From the NCBI RefSeq assembly GCF_041381155.1, contig NC_091135.1, forward strand, positions 53,767,997 to 53,831,996: a stretch of 64,000 nt of DNA, in the 5' to 3' direction. The notes below the pieces were generated by a model. It had not been told where the DNA came from and made no database searches. It worked only from the letters and a program-made list of their open reading frames with translations. Below, in pieces: positions 49,401 to 60,101 of this stretch (the stretch's first letter is position 1; the number at the start of each line of letters is the position of its first letter). Both the position numbers and the translations under genes were made by a program. The stretch comes from Argopecten irradians (taxonomy: Eukaryota; Mollusca; Bivalvia; Pectinida; Pectinidae).

Positions 49401-52400
49401 CGAACTTGTACGATTACAGACCTGACACCCCGAACTTGTACATTACAGACCTGGCACCCGAACTTGTACGATTACAGACCTGGCACCCCGAACTTGTACG
49501 ATTACAGACCTGACACCCCGAACTTGTACGATTACAGACCTGACACCCCGAACTTGTACGATTACAGACCTGACACCCGAACTTGTACGATTACAGACCT
49601 GGCACCCCGAACTTGTACGATTACAGACCTGGCACCCCGAACTTGTACGATTACAGACCTGGCACCCCGAACTTGTACGATTACAGACCTGACACCCCGA
49701 ATTGTACGATTACAGACCTGGCACCCCGAACTTGTACGATTACAGACCTGACACCCCGAACTTGTACGATTACAGACCTGACCCCGAACTTGTACGATTA
49801 CAGACCTGGCACCCCGTTTTGTACGATTACAGACCTGGCACCCCGAGCTTGTACGATTACAGACCTGGCACCCCGAACTTGTACGATTACAGACCTGGCA
49901 CCCCGAACTTGTACGATTACAGACCTGGCACCCCGAACTTGTACGATTACAGACCTGGCACCCCGAACTTGTACGATTACAGACCTGGCACCCCGAACTT
50001 GTACGATTACAGACCTGGCACCCCGAACTTGTACGATTACAGACCTGACACCCCGAACTTGTACGATTACAGACCTGGCACCCGAACTTGTACGATTACA
50101 GACCTGGCACCCCGAACTTGTACGATTACAGACCTGACACCCCGAACTTGTATGATAGGTGATTAAGTTGTCTTTATTCATTTGCAAATATTGGGAGCCA
50201 TATACATATAATAACAGCATTAGTTGTGTTACGCTTGGACTTTGGTGATATACCATGTTTCTATCTGTATATCGTCAACATTGTTTGTTATTTCTCGCAG
50301 ATATGTGGAATTGTGACGAACCTCATCAACACAAACGCCGAAAACGCTTTGGCAAAATTACCAGGTAAGATCACTGGCAATCTTTGTGATGTAGTTCTTT
50401 CAATGTAAACAACATCCTGATTTCTATATTTTTATAAGCCATTCCGAACAAAAAAAGTTTTAAGAGAGAACTTTTTGAATATCTGTATAGATAAATTGAT
50501 ATGGATGACTTATCGTCCAACTCCCAAACACATGGGACAGATCTAAAACCTTCATACGCAGGAGTGAACATTCGGCTACGCTAAAATGGTTTGATAATTA
50601 TAACATGTATAACAATAAACAGAAATTTGAATATATTACTCTTGCTGGTAAATATAGACTGTCTAATAATGATATGCCGTCGGCTGAACCACCCCTAACA
50701 AGGGCAAAAATCAAAGTCTATAAGATATGATTGTTTCTTTATACAACAGTGACTGTTGATATAGCCAATACATTCCTACTGGATTACAGTATGGACGAAC
50801 AGCCCATGTTTCAAAAGACCTTTCTGGAATCTTATCATAAGGTAAACAACAGCCTAATTTTCGTAATCATTTATTATTTAAATATTACAGTAAGACAATG
50901 TTGAAATACAAAGCTTCTTTAATTTGTAGGTAGACCATTCCCTACTGCAAATCTATAATACTACATGTAATTAAACTACTATAGTTTTACAAAGCGTTTC
51001 AAAGTATGAGAGATAAATATAGTCATAGTTGATATGTAAAAGTTATTCATAACAGTGTCGTTATTGAAATGTTATTATCTTAATTGATTTAATTTAATAA
51101 ATTTATCAGGGTGAATTCGACTGGAAGTCTGCGCCTGCCCCGCCCCCTTTCCAGGCCCCGCCCCTCCCTGCATGGAATGATACAAGTCGGATGATGTATG
51201 TTTGGGCGTCAGACTACATGGTTAACAGCCTGCTATACCAGGGTCAGACTCACAAATTCTTCGCCTATAACCTCACAGCACAGGATGTGAGTAAATTTAA
51301 TCCGGATTTGACCTATATTTGTAACCATTCCGGATCATACCTCTACTTGTTTATTATTATATAAGTTTTACGTGTTTGAATGTATGCATTTCTTTTACGT
51401 TTTTTGTTACTAAAACATCTTGCTTTTTTTTACATTTTCTATTCGTCAATTACAATATTTTCATCATCAGGCTGAACACTATATAGACTACACAATCAGT
51501 CCCAGTATTCGTTTAGCAATAAATAAATATTTGAGATATGTCGTTGAGATAATGCTAATCCATAGGAGGTTGACTATATAGGGGTATTTTTTATATATGT
51601 ATACTATATATTATTGACAGAACGTCAAACTCCTGTGGCTAATCATATTAAAGTAAATATTCCAGCGTTTTCTATAGATATTAATATAATATTTTATACC
51701 AAAAGCAAAAGGACTGATCAATTTGGTAACAACACTATACACACTTAAAATTCAGACCAGATAGAAGCTTTTATATTTAGAACAGGTCAATCACTGACTG
51801 AATCAGCAATTTACACCTCGGCTATTTAATCTTATACATACAAAAGAGTATTACAGTAGTAGATTCCATTTCCATAAAGGCTATTTCCTAGCTATATATT
51901 TAAAGTTGCTTGTTTGCATTTGTTGGTTGATCCCATCCTCTAATTGTTAAGTTATGATTTCAGCTCCCTGCTGCCAACCGTTCTGCGTTAAACACGACGT
52001 GTCACACACTTCTATGCATTGGTAACCTCATACCTCAGGTAAGGTTCATACATCCGCCGTCATGGAAACCAGAGACGCTTACAGACTGTGCACCAGGTCC
52101 CATTCTCCCTAGCTGTTGACATAAAAGTCTGAATTTCGAGATTTTAAATTGTGTTCACCTTAAGCAACCGGTTGGAAAAGTTTTCTTGGAGGAGTTTTTT
52201 TCATATCGGTTAATAAAATATATTTGCTCGACATTATCAAAACTCCTCACACTTTAAGAACGTTTTGCTATATCTTGACATTAACCAATTCCTTTATGAA
52301 CATGTTTTAAACCAATGCTGTGCTATTGTTATAATCTATTGCAGTTGCAAAAAAGCTATCCGAATTGCCAGGTTGATCTTCACATGCGCAGTGCATCTGT

Positions 52401-54497
52401 TCCGGCTGTTGCTGTGACTCCCCAGGATGTCATTGGTAACGCGAGTGGTATCATTGACTTCTACGCGCGACCTGTGACAGGAAGTTACTATGGAAACAGA
52501 TTCTATAAATACTCAGTTAGGAACACACCCGCCTATCTCTTCACACTCAATGTTGTAGGTATCTTAATATAAGTCATAAATTCGTGGGGTTTTGTTTTTA
52601 TTCCATTTCAAACGAAAGACGTTGGCGTTTTTTGGGTTTTTTATGGGTTTTTTTAGCTGGTTATCAATAAAAATGCTTTAATCTTATGTACAGAGCATGA
52701 GCACGGCGGCAGATGTCCACGTGAAGAACGAAACAATCTTCGGGAAGTTAAGAGACGTCAAGTAAGATTTTTTTAGTTATTATCCAGAAGCAAATAAAAA
52801 AAATAAAAACGTCATATTTTGAAATATTTCCATAAACTAGTAGTTCGTTCGATATATCAGGCGCTGTAATCATAGTGTAATTTACAATTTTTTGTTATTT
52901 GTATTGTAGTAATTACGTAGACTGACTATTATTCCAGATTTGGCGTTAAAGTGGTGAAGACAGCTATTCAGGATATCCATGTAAGATATGTGTATCGATT
53001 TCATTTTTAATTGTGGTTTTAGGAATGACTGAACAACTTTATATTTTGATTGCATTCCGATGATTATCTTACGTCAAACGTGGTGTTGGTTAAATTCAAA
53101 ATAATAACCATTAACTTAACATGACTATTTTAAAGCAGTATATATGTGTTTTGCTCAATTAATTTCATTTAATGAAACAAATAATTTCATTTCATAAAAC
53201 TTCTCATAAATGTTGTACTTTATCAATAAACATCAACTATTCAATTTGCATTATTAGGGATCGAAAGTATTAAAAGAACGTGGGCACTCCCACTTTGTAT
53301 ATAAAAGATGTATCTCCCTTGCTGGAATATATGGATTATGATGTCATTAACTTGTGAGCTAATCTCATGTCCTTTTATCTGAAACATATGACGTTACTCT
53401 CGGATGTACATGACGTCACAATTAATACCTACCCACAAGAGCAGATAACTCTTCGATATGCAAAGAAGAAATAGATAGGCGTTGTGTTACATGATTGTCT
53501 TCATTGTTTTTAGGACAAAGCCTTACAATTCATCATCGACATCGCTCTAAACACTGTAGTAATACCAAAGATAAACTGTACGTATAAAAATGGTTTTGTG
53601 AGTAATTTGTAAAAAAAATATATTCGCACATGTTGGGATTTATTTTCCTTTTCATTACAATACTGCATCTTGTATTCTTTGTTTTCATTTGGATAATATA
53701 ACTAAATTGATTTACATAATCCCATCAATGCTTATATTGTTTGTTTTTTTATTAGTAGTATTATCAACCGTTCATTTTATGGTGCATTAGTTGTGTCTAA
53801 TAATATATTTTATTGTCGTTCACTCTTCTTTATGTAATTCGTAGCAAATCATTTTACTTTTAAAACAGTATAATAAATAAGTTCAAGTGAAGTGACTTGT
53901 TTTCGGTGATTTGTATTACCGATAATTCTTCTGTAATTAGCTATAGGAGAAAAAGGACTTGAGTTACCCACGATTGAAGGTGTCCACTTCGTCAACCCCA
54001 GTGTCATGTTAATGCAGGTATGTTTGTTTTCTTTGTTCAGCATGGGAAGTTTACGTGGTTGATGCTAAACCTGATAATGTGATTCCAATTAATATGTCGG
54101 TTTTTTAATAGGATATGCATGTAATGATAATCATATATACCAAACCATTACCGTCTTCTGTTCAGATATGGTTTTAGTTTACATGATGAGAACGCAAACT
54201 TTTGTTAAATTCTAGTAACCTCTGTATATTATGCACATATCGTTTGCATAATATAATATACATGTATATATATATTATGTTCAATGTAAATCTAGATTGG
54301 TTTTCACATCAAAGCAGTAGTCAATATTTACATGTATTTTAAAATTGATGTTAATATTTTTTCTACTTGATATAATGTAATTAATCATACAGTTTTCCTA
54401 GAATCTTCATATAAGATATATATGATTGATATCATAAGGTATTCTTTGTTAACAGAGAACTCTGCTAGTCTCCACAGATCTCAAATACGCCCCTTGA
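46436..54497 (+). CDS. LBP/BPI family lipopolysaccharide-binding protein (copy 2)
   Basis: Fifteen coding exons: 46436-46553, 47357-47456, 47839-47958, 48401-48471, 48616-48770, 50301-50364, 50750-50841, 51110-51286, 51964-52038, 52345-52554, 52694-52761, 52938-52980, 53514-53577, 53941-54017, 54456-54497; 1476 nt, 491 residues. Nine exons have exactly the length of their counterpart in copy 1, so the pair is a tandem duplication. Signal peptide MTTTTSPILLLLLLVSC, then SVSPGFKTRITSEGLTYA. The disulfide pair is Cys151/Cys190, with the same 39-residue spacing. The Pro-rich linker APAPPPFQAPPLPAW is followed by MMYVWASDYMVNSLLYQ. Overall divergence from copy 1 is high except in exon 8. AATAAA near 54696. 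Intron 5 holds a 30-bp satellite. Confidence 0.93.
47087..47155. repeat. Tandem duplication (~37 bp x 2) in intron 1 of LBP/BPI copy 2
   Basis: AGACTCTATTGTATTGTTTC plus GATACATAATTTCAAT occurs twice in immediate succession, identical, so the duplication is recent. Confidence 0.8.
48790..50153. repeat. 30-bp tandem array, ~45 copies, in intron 5 of LBP/BPI copy 2
   Basis: The unit is GACCTGGCACCCCGAACTTG + TACGATTACA, with G/A alternation in CCTGGCA/CCTGACA. It starts about 20 nt after the exon 5 donor (GGACAG|GTAAAT) and fills most of the intron. Because 30 is a multiple of 3, plus frames read an endless decapeptide (YDYRPGTPNL); there is no start or family match to support translation. Confidence 0.93.
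53330..53460 (+). repeat. Dispersed repeat copy A (TGACGTCA-containing)
   Basis: CATGACGTCACAATTAATAC, CTAC and CAGATAACTCTT at 53409-53453 recur at 56616-56662 in the same orientation with small changes. One copy is in intron 12 of LBP/BPI copy 2, the other in the ML gene. A short interspersed repeat of unknown family. Confidence 0.55.
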
Positions 54498-54782
54498 CAC
54501 CAGTTTACTACAGCTTGGAAGGGGCATACTACGTACCGATCATTCCGTACAGCGAATTGCTGGATACGTCATATGGACGTCCTCATCTTGATTGAAATCA
54601 ACACAAATAACGATATATTTTCACATTTGTTACATTATTTAATTGATATGCAATACATATATATGACTTTTAATGTACATACATTTTTTTAAACGTCAAT
54701 AAATTTCACTTCCTTTATCTTAATCCACGTTGATGGTGAGGTGAACGTTTGAGGTGAACGTTTTTGTCACTCATTGTCATCA

Positions 54783-57474
54783 TTAGTCGGTGATAGTGAT
54801 GTTCAGGCTAAAGCATAAGAATTCCTCGTCATGTTGGTTTTTCACCTTTCCCTCGATCCGGAAAGAACCCTGGAAATAGAAGTTTCATTTAATTTGTCTA
54901 TTTTGTAAGTACATGTAAGATTAAAGACTAATGCGTACGTATGTGTGTATGTATTTGAAGCGTTCACAAATAAAACTATTATACGTATTTCTAGCGTGTG
55001 TATATTACTTGGTAGCAATGATATTTAACATTTGAAATGTATTGAATGGAACCAATTCACTACTGTGATAGAATTTTGTTTTAAATGAACAATAAATGAT
55101 TTATAAAAATCCTGCATTTTATTGTGTGTGTGGCATTTACCGACACAAGTTAGTTATGAATCAGTTACCGAGTGGTACAGTTGTCCTATGTGTTGCCACT
55201 GACCCTTCATTCTAGGTCGGCCTGACCCTTCATTCTAGGTCGGCCTAATTGAAACCGTTTACAGGTACTCGGTGAAGGTCGATGTTTTTCCCCGTGAACA
55301 TTTTACATGTACTTTCCTCCACAATTAAAATGTAAAAGATTCTTTAATGTTATGAGCTTTTACACGATGAAACCAAACAAACTGATAATGGGATGATAGT
55401 GGTCCTATTATCCACCATTATTCTAAGGATCTCACCATTGGAAGTTCTCCAGCATCTCCAGTAAATGGGACATAATAGTTGTCTGAAAATGGAATGGTCA
55501 TTGTTCGCTATAACATATTAAACTATACTGCATGGTATTTTAATCGATTATAATATTACAGCTGAAATAGTGCCATATATATTGATACTTATTGCTTATC
55601 TAATTCTTATATCACGAAAGGTTTGACTCGAAGTTTCGCACCAATCATTCATAGTTATTTTACCTACTATACCCGGGTACATGTATTCGATTCCATGATA
55701 GCATAATGTCAGCCAACCATTTTGTAGTAAGCTATGGAGGCATATTTCTGTCATAGTTCTATTAAGGTCGCGTTACAGGAACACAATTTTTACCTATCTA
55801 GTAATAGTATAATCCAAAGGGTCGACATAATGTTCCCGGGAAAGTCGAATTAAGTAACGCGACCCAAAATAAGATGATAGCAGAAATAATATAATTATAC
55901 ATTATACATTCAGTGCTAGTGTTACCTACCTGACTTTTTGATAGGGCAAGTTATCTTCACCTTCTTCTTTATCAGTCCCTCACATGTAAAGGGGTACGTA
56001 AACTCGAAGATCTTCTGCTTCACTCTTGACATAAAGACCTCACCAGCTAAAACCCCAGACGACACATTGACGGCTGTTAATGCAAAACATGTTCAAAATT
56101 TGAAATAGGTCATTAACAGCATTCTCATGTGCGACAAGCGAATATGCGTATGGTCATATGTTTAAGAAATCGCTGGATGGCTGTATGGTGTCTGGTGTTT
56201 CCTACTAGTAGCACATAATAAAGATCGTCCAACCTTCAAATGTGCTAAGAGAAGTGAAAAATCATTAAAACATCATTTGATAGATTAAGAGATTAAGAAA
56301 TCCTTTAACCAGATTTGAGACAGAATCCGAAGCCTTTCTGATATATGCGTTGACACTCACATAATCACCGAAATGAGGCACGTCATGCAAATCAAAAAAG
56401 AAGAACAAGGTAAAAGATCATATTCTTTCCGTCCATTTTAAAAATGAAATAAAGTCTGAAGTCATACCTTCAAGTCAATGTGTATTTAATCTTATATATA
56501 TATACATTACATTTACCCCATTTGCGGTTAGGTAGCCATTGCGACAATATTGTTTTGTGAACAAACGTTACGTCGTTTTCTCTTAAATATAATATGAAGT
56601 TATGTTCGCAAACACATGACGTCACAATCAATACCTACATGCAAGGACAGATAACTCTTAATATTGGTGTTATAACTTACGAGCAGTGATGTTGGCTGCG
56701 AAGTCAATGTTTTGGTGACGGTTAGGGGTTTTCGGCGACCAGGTGATAGATGCTGCCACATTAGGAGGACCTGGAGACAATGGAAGCAATTAATTACATA
56801 TAACATCACTCACGTAAGGATTAATAACCTCCATTTACGGGTGCCACAACAAAACATGCTACCCTAACCAGTAAATGTAACAGAGGTCACTATTCATGCG
56901 GTTCATAAAACGAAATATGTACTGTACACTAACTTTCTTTCGTGTGTGATTTACTTCCGCGATTTGGCGATTCGAGAAATTGTATCTCCACGAATTAATA
57001 TCTATCGAATTTATATTTAATAGGAATTTCCATTTAAATCAAAATCTGCGAATGTTAACCTTAGCGAACTTGTTTTGAAATGGAAATCGTGAAAATAATA
57101 GCCACGAAAGAAAGTTGATTTACAGTAAATCAAATAAGACAATAGTACATGTATACCCAATGTATTTCAGACCTTAAACATCGTATTGCAGTAATCATAA
57201 CATCGGGATTCGCAGCTGCTAAAACAAACATTTACAACATTTGGTTTTGAAGTAATACGTTTTAATCATGAACCTTTAATACATAGTATCGAGAGATAAT
57301 TAGTCCATTACCACAAATGACTGCATGTCCAATGTCAGTGCTCAGTTCAGTTTGACTGGGACGCTCAAGTATGTCTATCTCCTCCATGCGCATGAGCTCA
57401 ACAAACTGAGCATTTGCACCCAAACTCAGACAGGTCAAATATACTGCTAGCATACCAAACGCTTCCATGTCCGT
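54783..57474 (-). CDS. Secreted ML-domain (MD-2/NPC2-like) lipid-recognition protein
   Basis: Five coding exons on minus: 57312-57468, 56681-56770, 55930-56073, 55436-55482, 54783-54869; 525 nt, 174 residues. Six bases of 5' UTR precede the ATG after an acceptor TTTTTATAG; a noncoding first exon may end at 58363 (donor GTAAGTG). Signal peptide MEAFGMLAVYLTCLSLGANA. ML features: an early Cys (VICG), a central pair FTCEGLIKKKVKITCP, then LPMGSFRIEGKV and a terminal FLCFSLNITITD beta strand, the usual order of the ML lipid-binding sandwich. Family knowledge: ML proteins bind lipids; MD-2 binds LPS, NPC2 sterols, GM2A gangliosides. Which branch this is cannot be settled. It is tail to tail with LBP/BPI copy 2, stops 285 bp apart. 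Confidence 0.8.
56600..56670 (+). repeat. Dispersed repeat copy B (TGACGTCA-containing)
   Basis: Partner of 53330-53460: ACACATGACGTCACAATCAA, TACCTACATGCAAG and CAGATAACTCTTAATATTGG. It runs up to the splice donor of ML exon 2 (56675-56680). Confidence 0.5.
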
Positions 57475-59087
57475 CTATAAAAACACATAAAACAGAGAAA
57501 TGATATATAGGTAACTGATTGTGTTGTAATTGGAAACTGTCAATGAAAATATAAAAACAGATCTGCACATATTTCGCAACTCAGTCCTGGATATGTTTAT
57601 TCTTTTTTCATGATATATTAATCGCATAAGGATTGATTTTAATGTTATTTCATTTTGGTTTTAATTCTATCTTTCAGTTTTATTTTTTAGCTGTAAAAAA
57701 GGTTATCAGACAATATAGTAGGGATTTTGTGTTAATGGCCTAAATCATACAAATCATCCGAAGTAATCCATATAACTCAAGTAACTGCATTGTCTCGCGA
57801 AATTCCAAAAGACTTAATGATTTTTTAATCTGCGAGCTATTTTAGGTAACGTCACTTTAGTAGCACTAAACATAAGTTAGCAAAATTTTCAAATGGGGGC
57901 ATTCTGAGTAATGATATCAGAAAAAAAAATCTAAATTATTTCCTCATTGTCACAGAATCTATATATAGAACATTCAGGTGATAGTGACCAGCACTTCCCT
58001 TTTTAATATCATTAGTTTCATTCTGTTACAATTGATATGAAGTGTCGAAAATGTATAAAAGTTAACAAAATTACGAATTTTAATTCTGTATTCGAAAACG
58101 ATTGTTTAGGGGGATAATTGAACGAATAATTATTTGTTGTCTGTTATTTTAACAATAAATATGTATATATCGAGGCGATGTAAGAAATACCAACTGGATA
58201 ACTATTTTCGATTTTATATGCATTAATCATTTGAAATATCAAATATTCGTTTCTTGTTAATGTGAATAATCTGTCAATGTGACATTTAAATTTAATATAT
58301 TGTTAACATCATTAATATTGAAAATTTAATTACATGTGTACTAAACAGAAAAAATCACTTACTTCGCTGAACCACAAGAAATGAAGCACGGCCTGTCGTT
58401 AACGCTTGCAGATGAATTGTTTCCGTATCAAGGGGAAGGTGGTCTTCTTTTATCGTAACATAATCTAGGATATACCGAGTAAATAGCAGCATGGAGTCAT
58501 TTAATAAGGAAGAATATCCATGACAAAGTCACAGTTAAAGAAAGTTTTACTATGTTTTGGACCGTCCATACATCACCTGGGGAGAGCACGCAGATGTCGA
58601 AACCGTCAACAAGGAAATAATTTTGACAAACAGGCTAACAAACCTTCTTAACAACGCTCAACGATAAGGTTACCTTTAAATTTGATACCATGCGTCTAGC
58701 TAGGAAATAAGTTTTGACAGATAGACAAACAAAAAGTACACTAAAAGCGGAACGTGTACATATTATGTGATACCATATCGTCGACAGGGAAACAAACCCA
58801 ATAAACAAACTTCATCCTGGAAACCTTAGTCACACTGCATGAGCACTAAACGTCTGATTAATAATCTCCATTATCTTGCTGGTATGTTATAATTAACGGT
58901 TGTCATCACCTGACTTTGTAAATGACACTTACTCTTCTGAAACACCTCGTCCTACGTACAAGTTTTACGATTCTATATCCCTTTATACTTACATTTTAGT
59001 GCTCTTGTTCAGATTCAGATACTGTTTAACACGAACGTGTACTTTCTGTCGTGGTTTAGAGTTTTTAAAATCATTTCCTGGGTGCAA

Positions 59088-59335
59088 CAACAATAATAAT
59101 GATGTGTAAAACAACACTCGTTGTTTGTGATAATAATATTGTGTAAAACATCACTCGTTGTTTGTGATAATAATGATGTGTAAAACAACACTCGTTGTTT
59201 GTGATAATAATGATGTGTAAAACAACACTCGTTGTTTGTGATAATAATATTGTGTAAAACATCACTCGTTGTTTGTGATAATAATATTGTGTAAAACAAC
59301 ACTCGTTGTTTGTGATAATAATGAGTGTGTAAAAA
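59088..59335. repeat. 37-bp minisatellite, ~6.7 copies
   Basis: The unit is GTGATAATAATGATGTGTAA + AACAACACTCGTTGTTT. Variants are AATATTG for AATGATG and AACATC for AACAAC. The second half is a small hairpin (AACAACACTCGTTGTT). Confidence 0.88.
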
Positions 59336-59369
59336 CATACACTCGTGGTCCATAGCAATCATTAAATAA

Positions 59370-59545
59370 AATAATATAAATTAGTACCATGTTGAGTTTG
59401 TAAATAACGAAATTGTATATATATAATCAGTACCATGTTCAGTGATTTTGTACATAATAATATACGTTCAAAATTATATATAATAGTACCATGTTCAGTT
59501 TGTACATAACGAAAATTACATATAATAGTATCATGTTGATTTTCC
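59370..59545. repeat. Degenerate ~50-bp repeat, about 4 copies
   Basis: AGTACCATGTTGAGTTTGTA, AGTACCATGTTCAGTGATTT, AGTACCATGTTCAGTTTGTA and AGTATCATGTTGATTTTCC follow one another at intervals of about 45-65 bp, each preceded by TATATAAT-like sequence. Confidence 0.65.
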
Positions 59546-59853
59546 TTGTTGGTATCTCATTATAATATTCCATAATAGTGGATATGACATAAGGCCTTAG
59601 GTTACCGACTACTGAACAATTACATGATAGACACGTGGATATAAAGTATAATGAAGGGACCCAGAAACTTGATCTTAATTAGTGTTAAAATCAACAATGT
59701 GTGTTAGACAGAGAATTCACCTGTTGGAATCGCCAAGATACTCTACAGGGTGCTCCTACAAAGGAGGGAATTTCCAAAGAACAAGAGCAAGAACAAGATG
59801 GCCAACATAACATCATAGAGACTTAAGTCATGAACAACGTCACCATATCTAGA

Positions 59854-60025
59854 GAATTATGTTCAATTTGCTTCGCTTATACTTTATCCAACATTAAAAT
59901 TATGTTCCATTTGCTTCGCTTATACTTTATCCAACATTAAAATTATGTTCCATTTGCTTCGCTTATGCTTTATCCAACATTGATATTATGTTCAATTTGC
60001 TTCGCTAATACTTTATCCAACATTA
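59854..60025. repeat. 43-bp minisatellite, 4 copies
   Basis: The unit is AATTATGTTCCATTTGCTTC + GCTTATACTTTATCCAACATTAA. The four copies are nearly identical. Confidence 0.85.
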
Positions 60026-60101
60026 CGACACAAGATATATAACAATAAGTCATTCCAATTTGTATTGTTTTTTAATCCTGTATTTATAAACTAGACAGTG
60101 T

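Larger units (their letters stand above)
57475..60101. other. Intergenic: ML promoter side, minisatellites, SDR 3' side
   Basis: No coding gene is seen. A possible noncoding first exon of the ML gene lies at 58363 and above. Three short arrays sit at 59088-59335, 59370-59545 and 59854-60025. ATTAAA on the minus strand near 60073 may be the poly(A) signal of the SDR gene. Confidence 0.45.

Noticed and set aside
48865-50256. ORFs of repeating YDYRPGTPNL on plus and a matching minus-strand ORF
   Set aside because: They come from the 30-bp satellite in intron 5 of LBP/BPI copy 2; no proper start context, signal or flanking coding sequence.
59015-59362. 95-115 codon minus-strand ORFs with HYYHKQRVLFYT repeats
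   Set aside because: By-product of the 37-bp minisatellite at 59088-59335.
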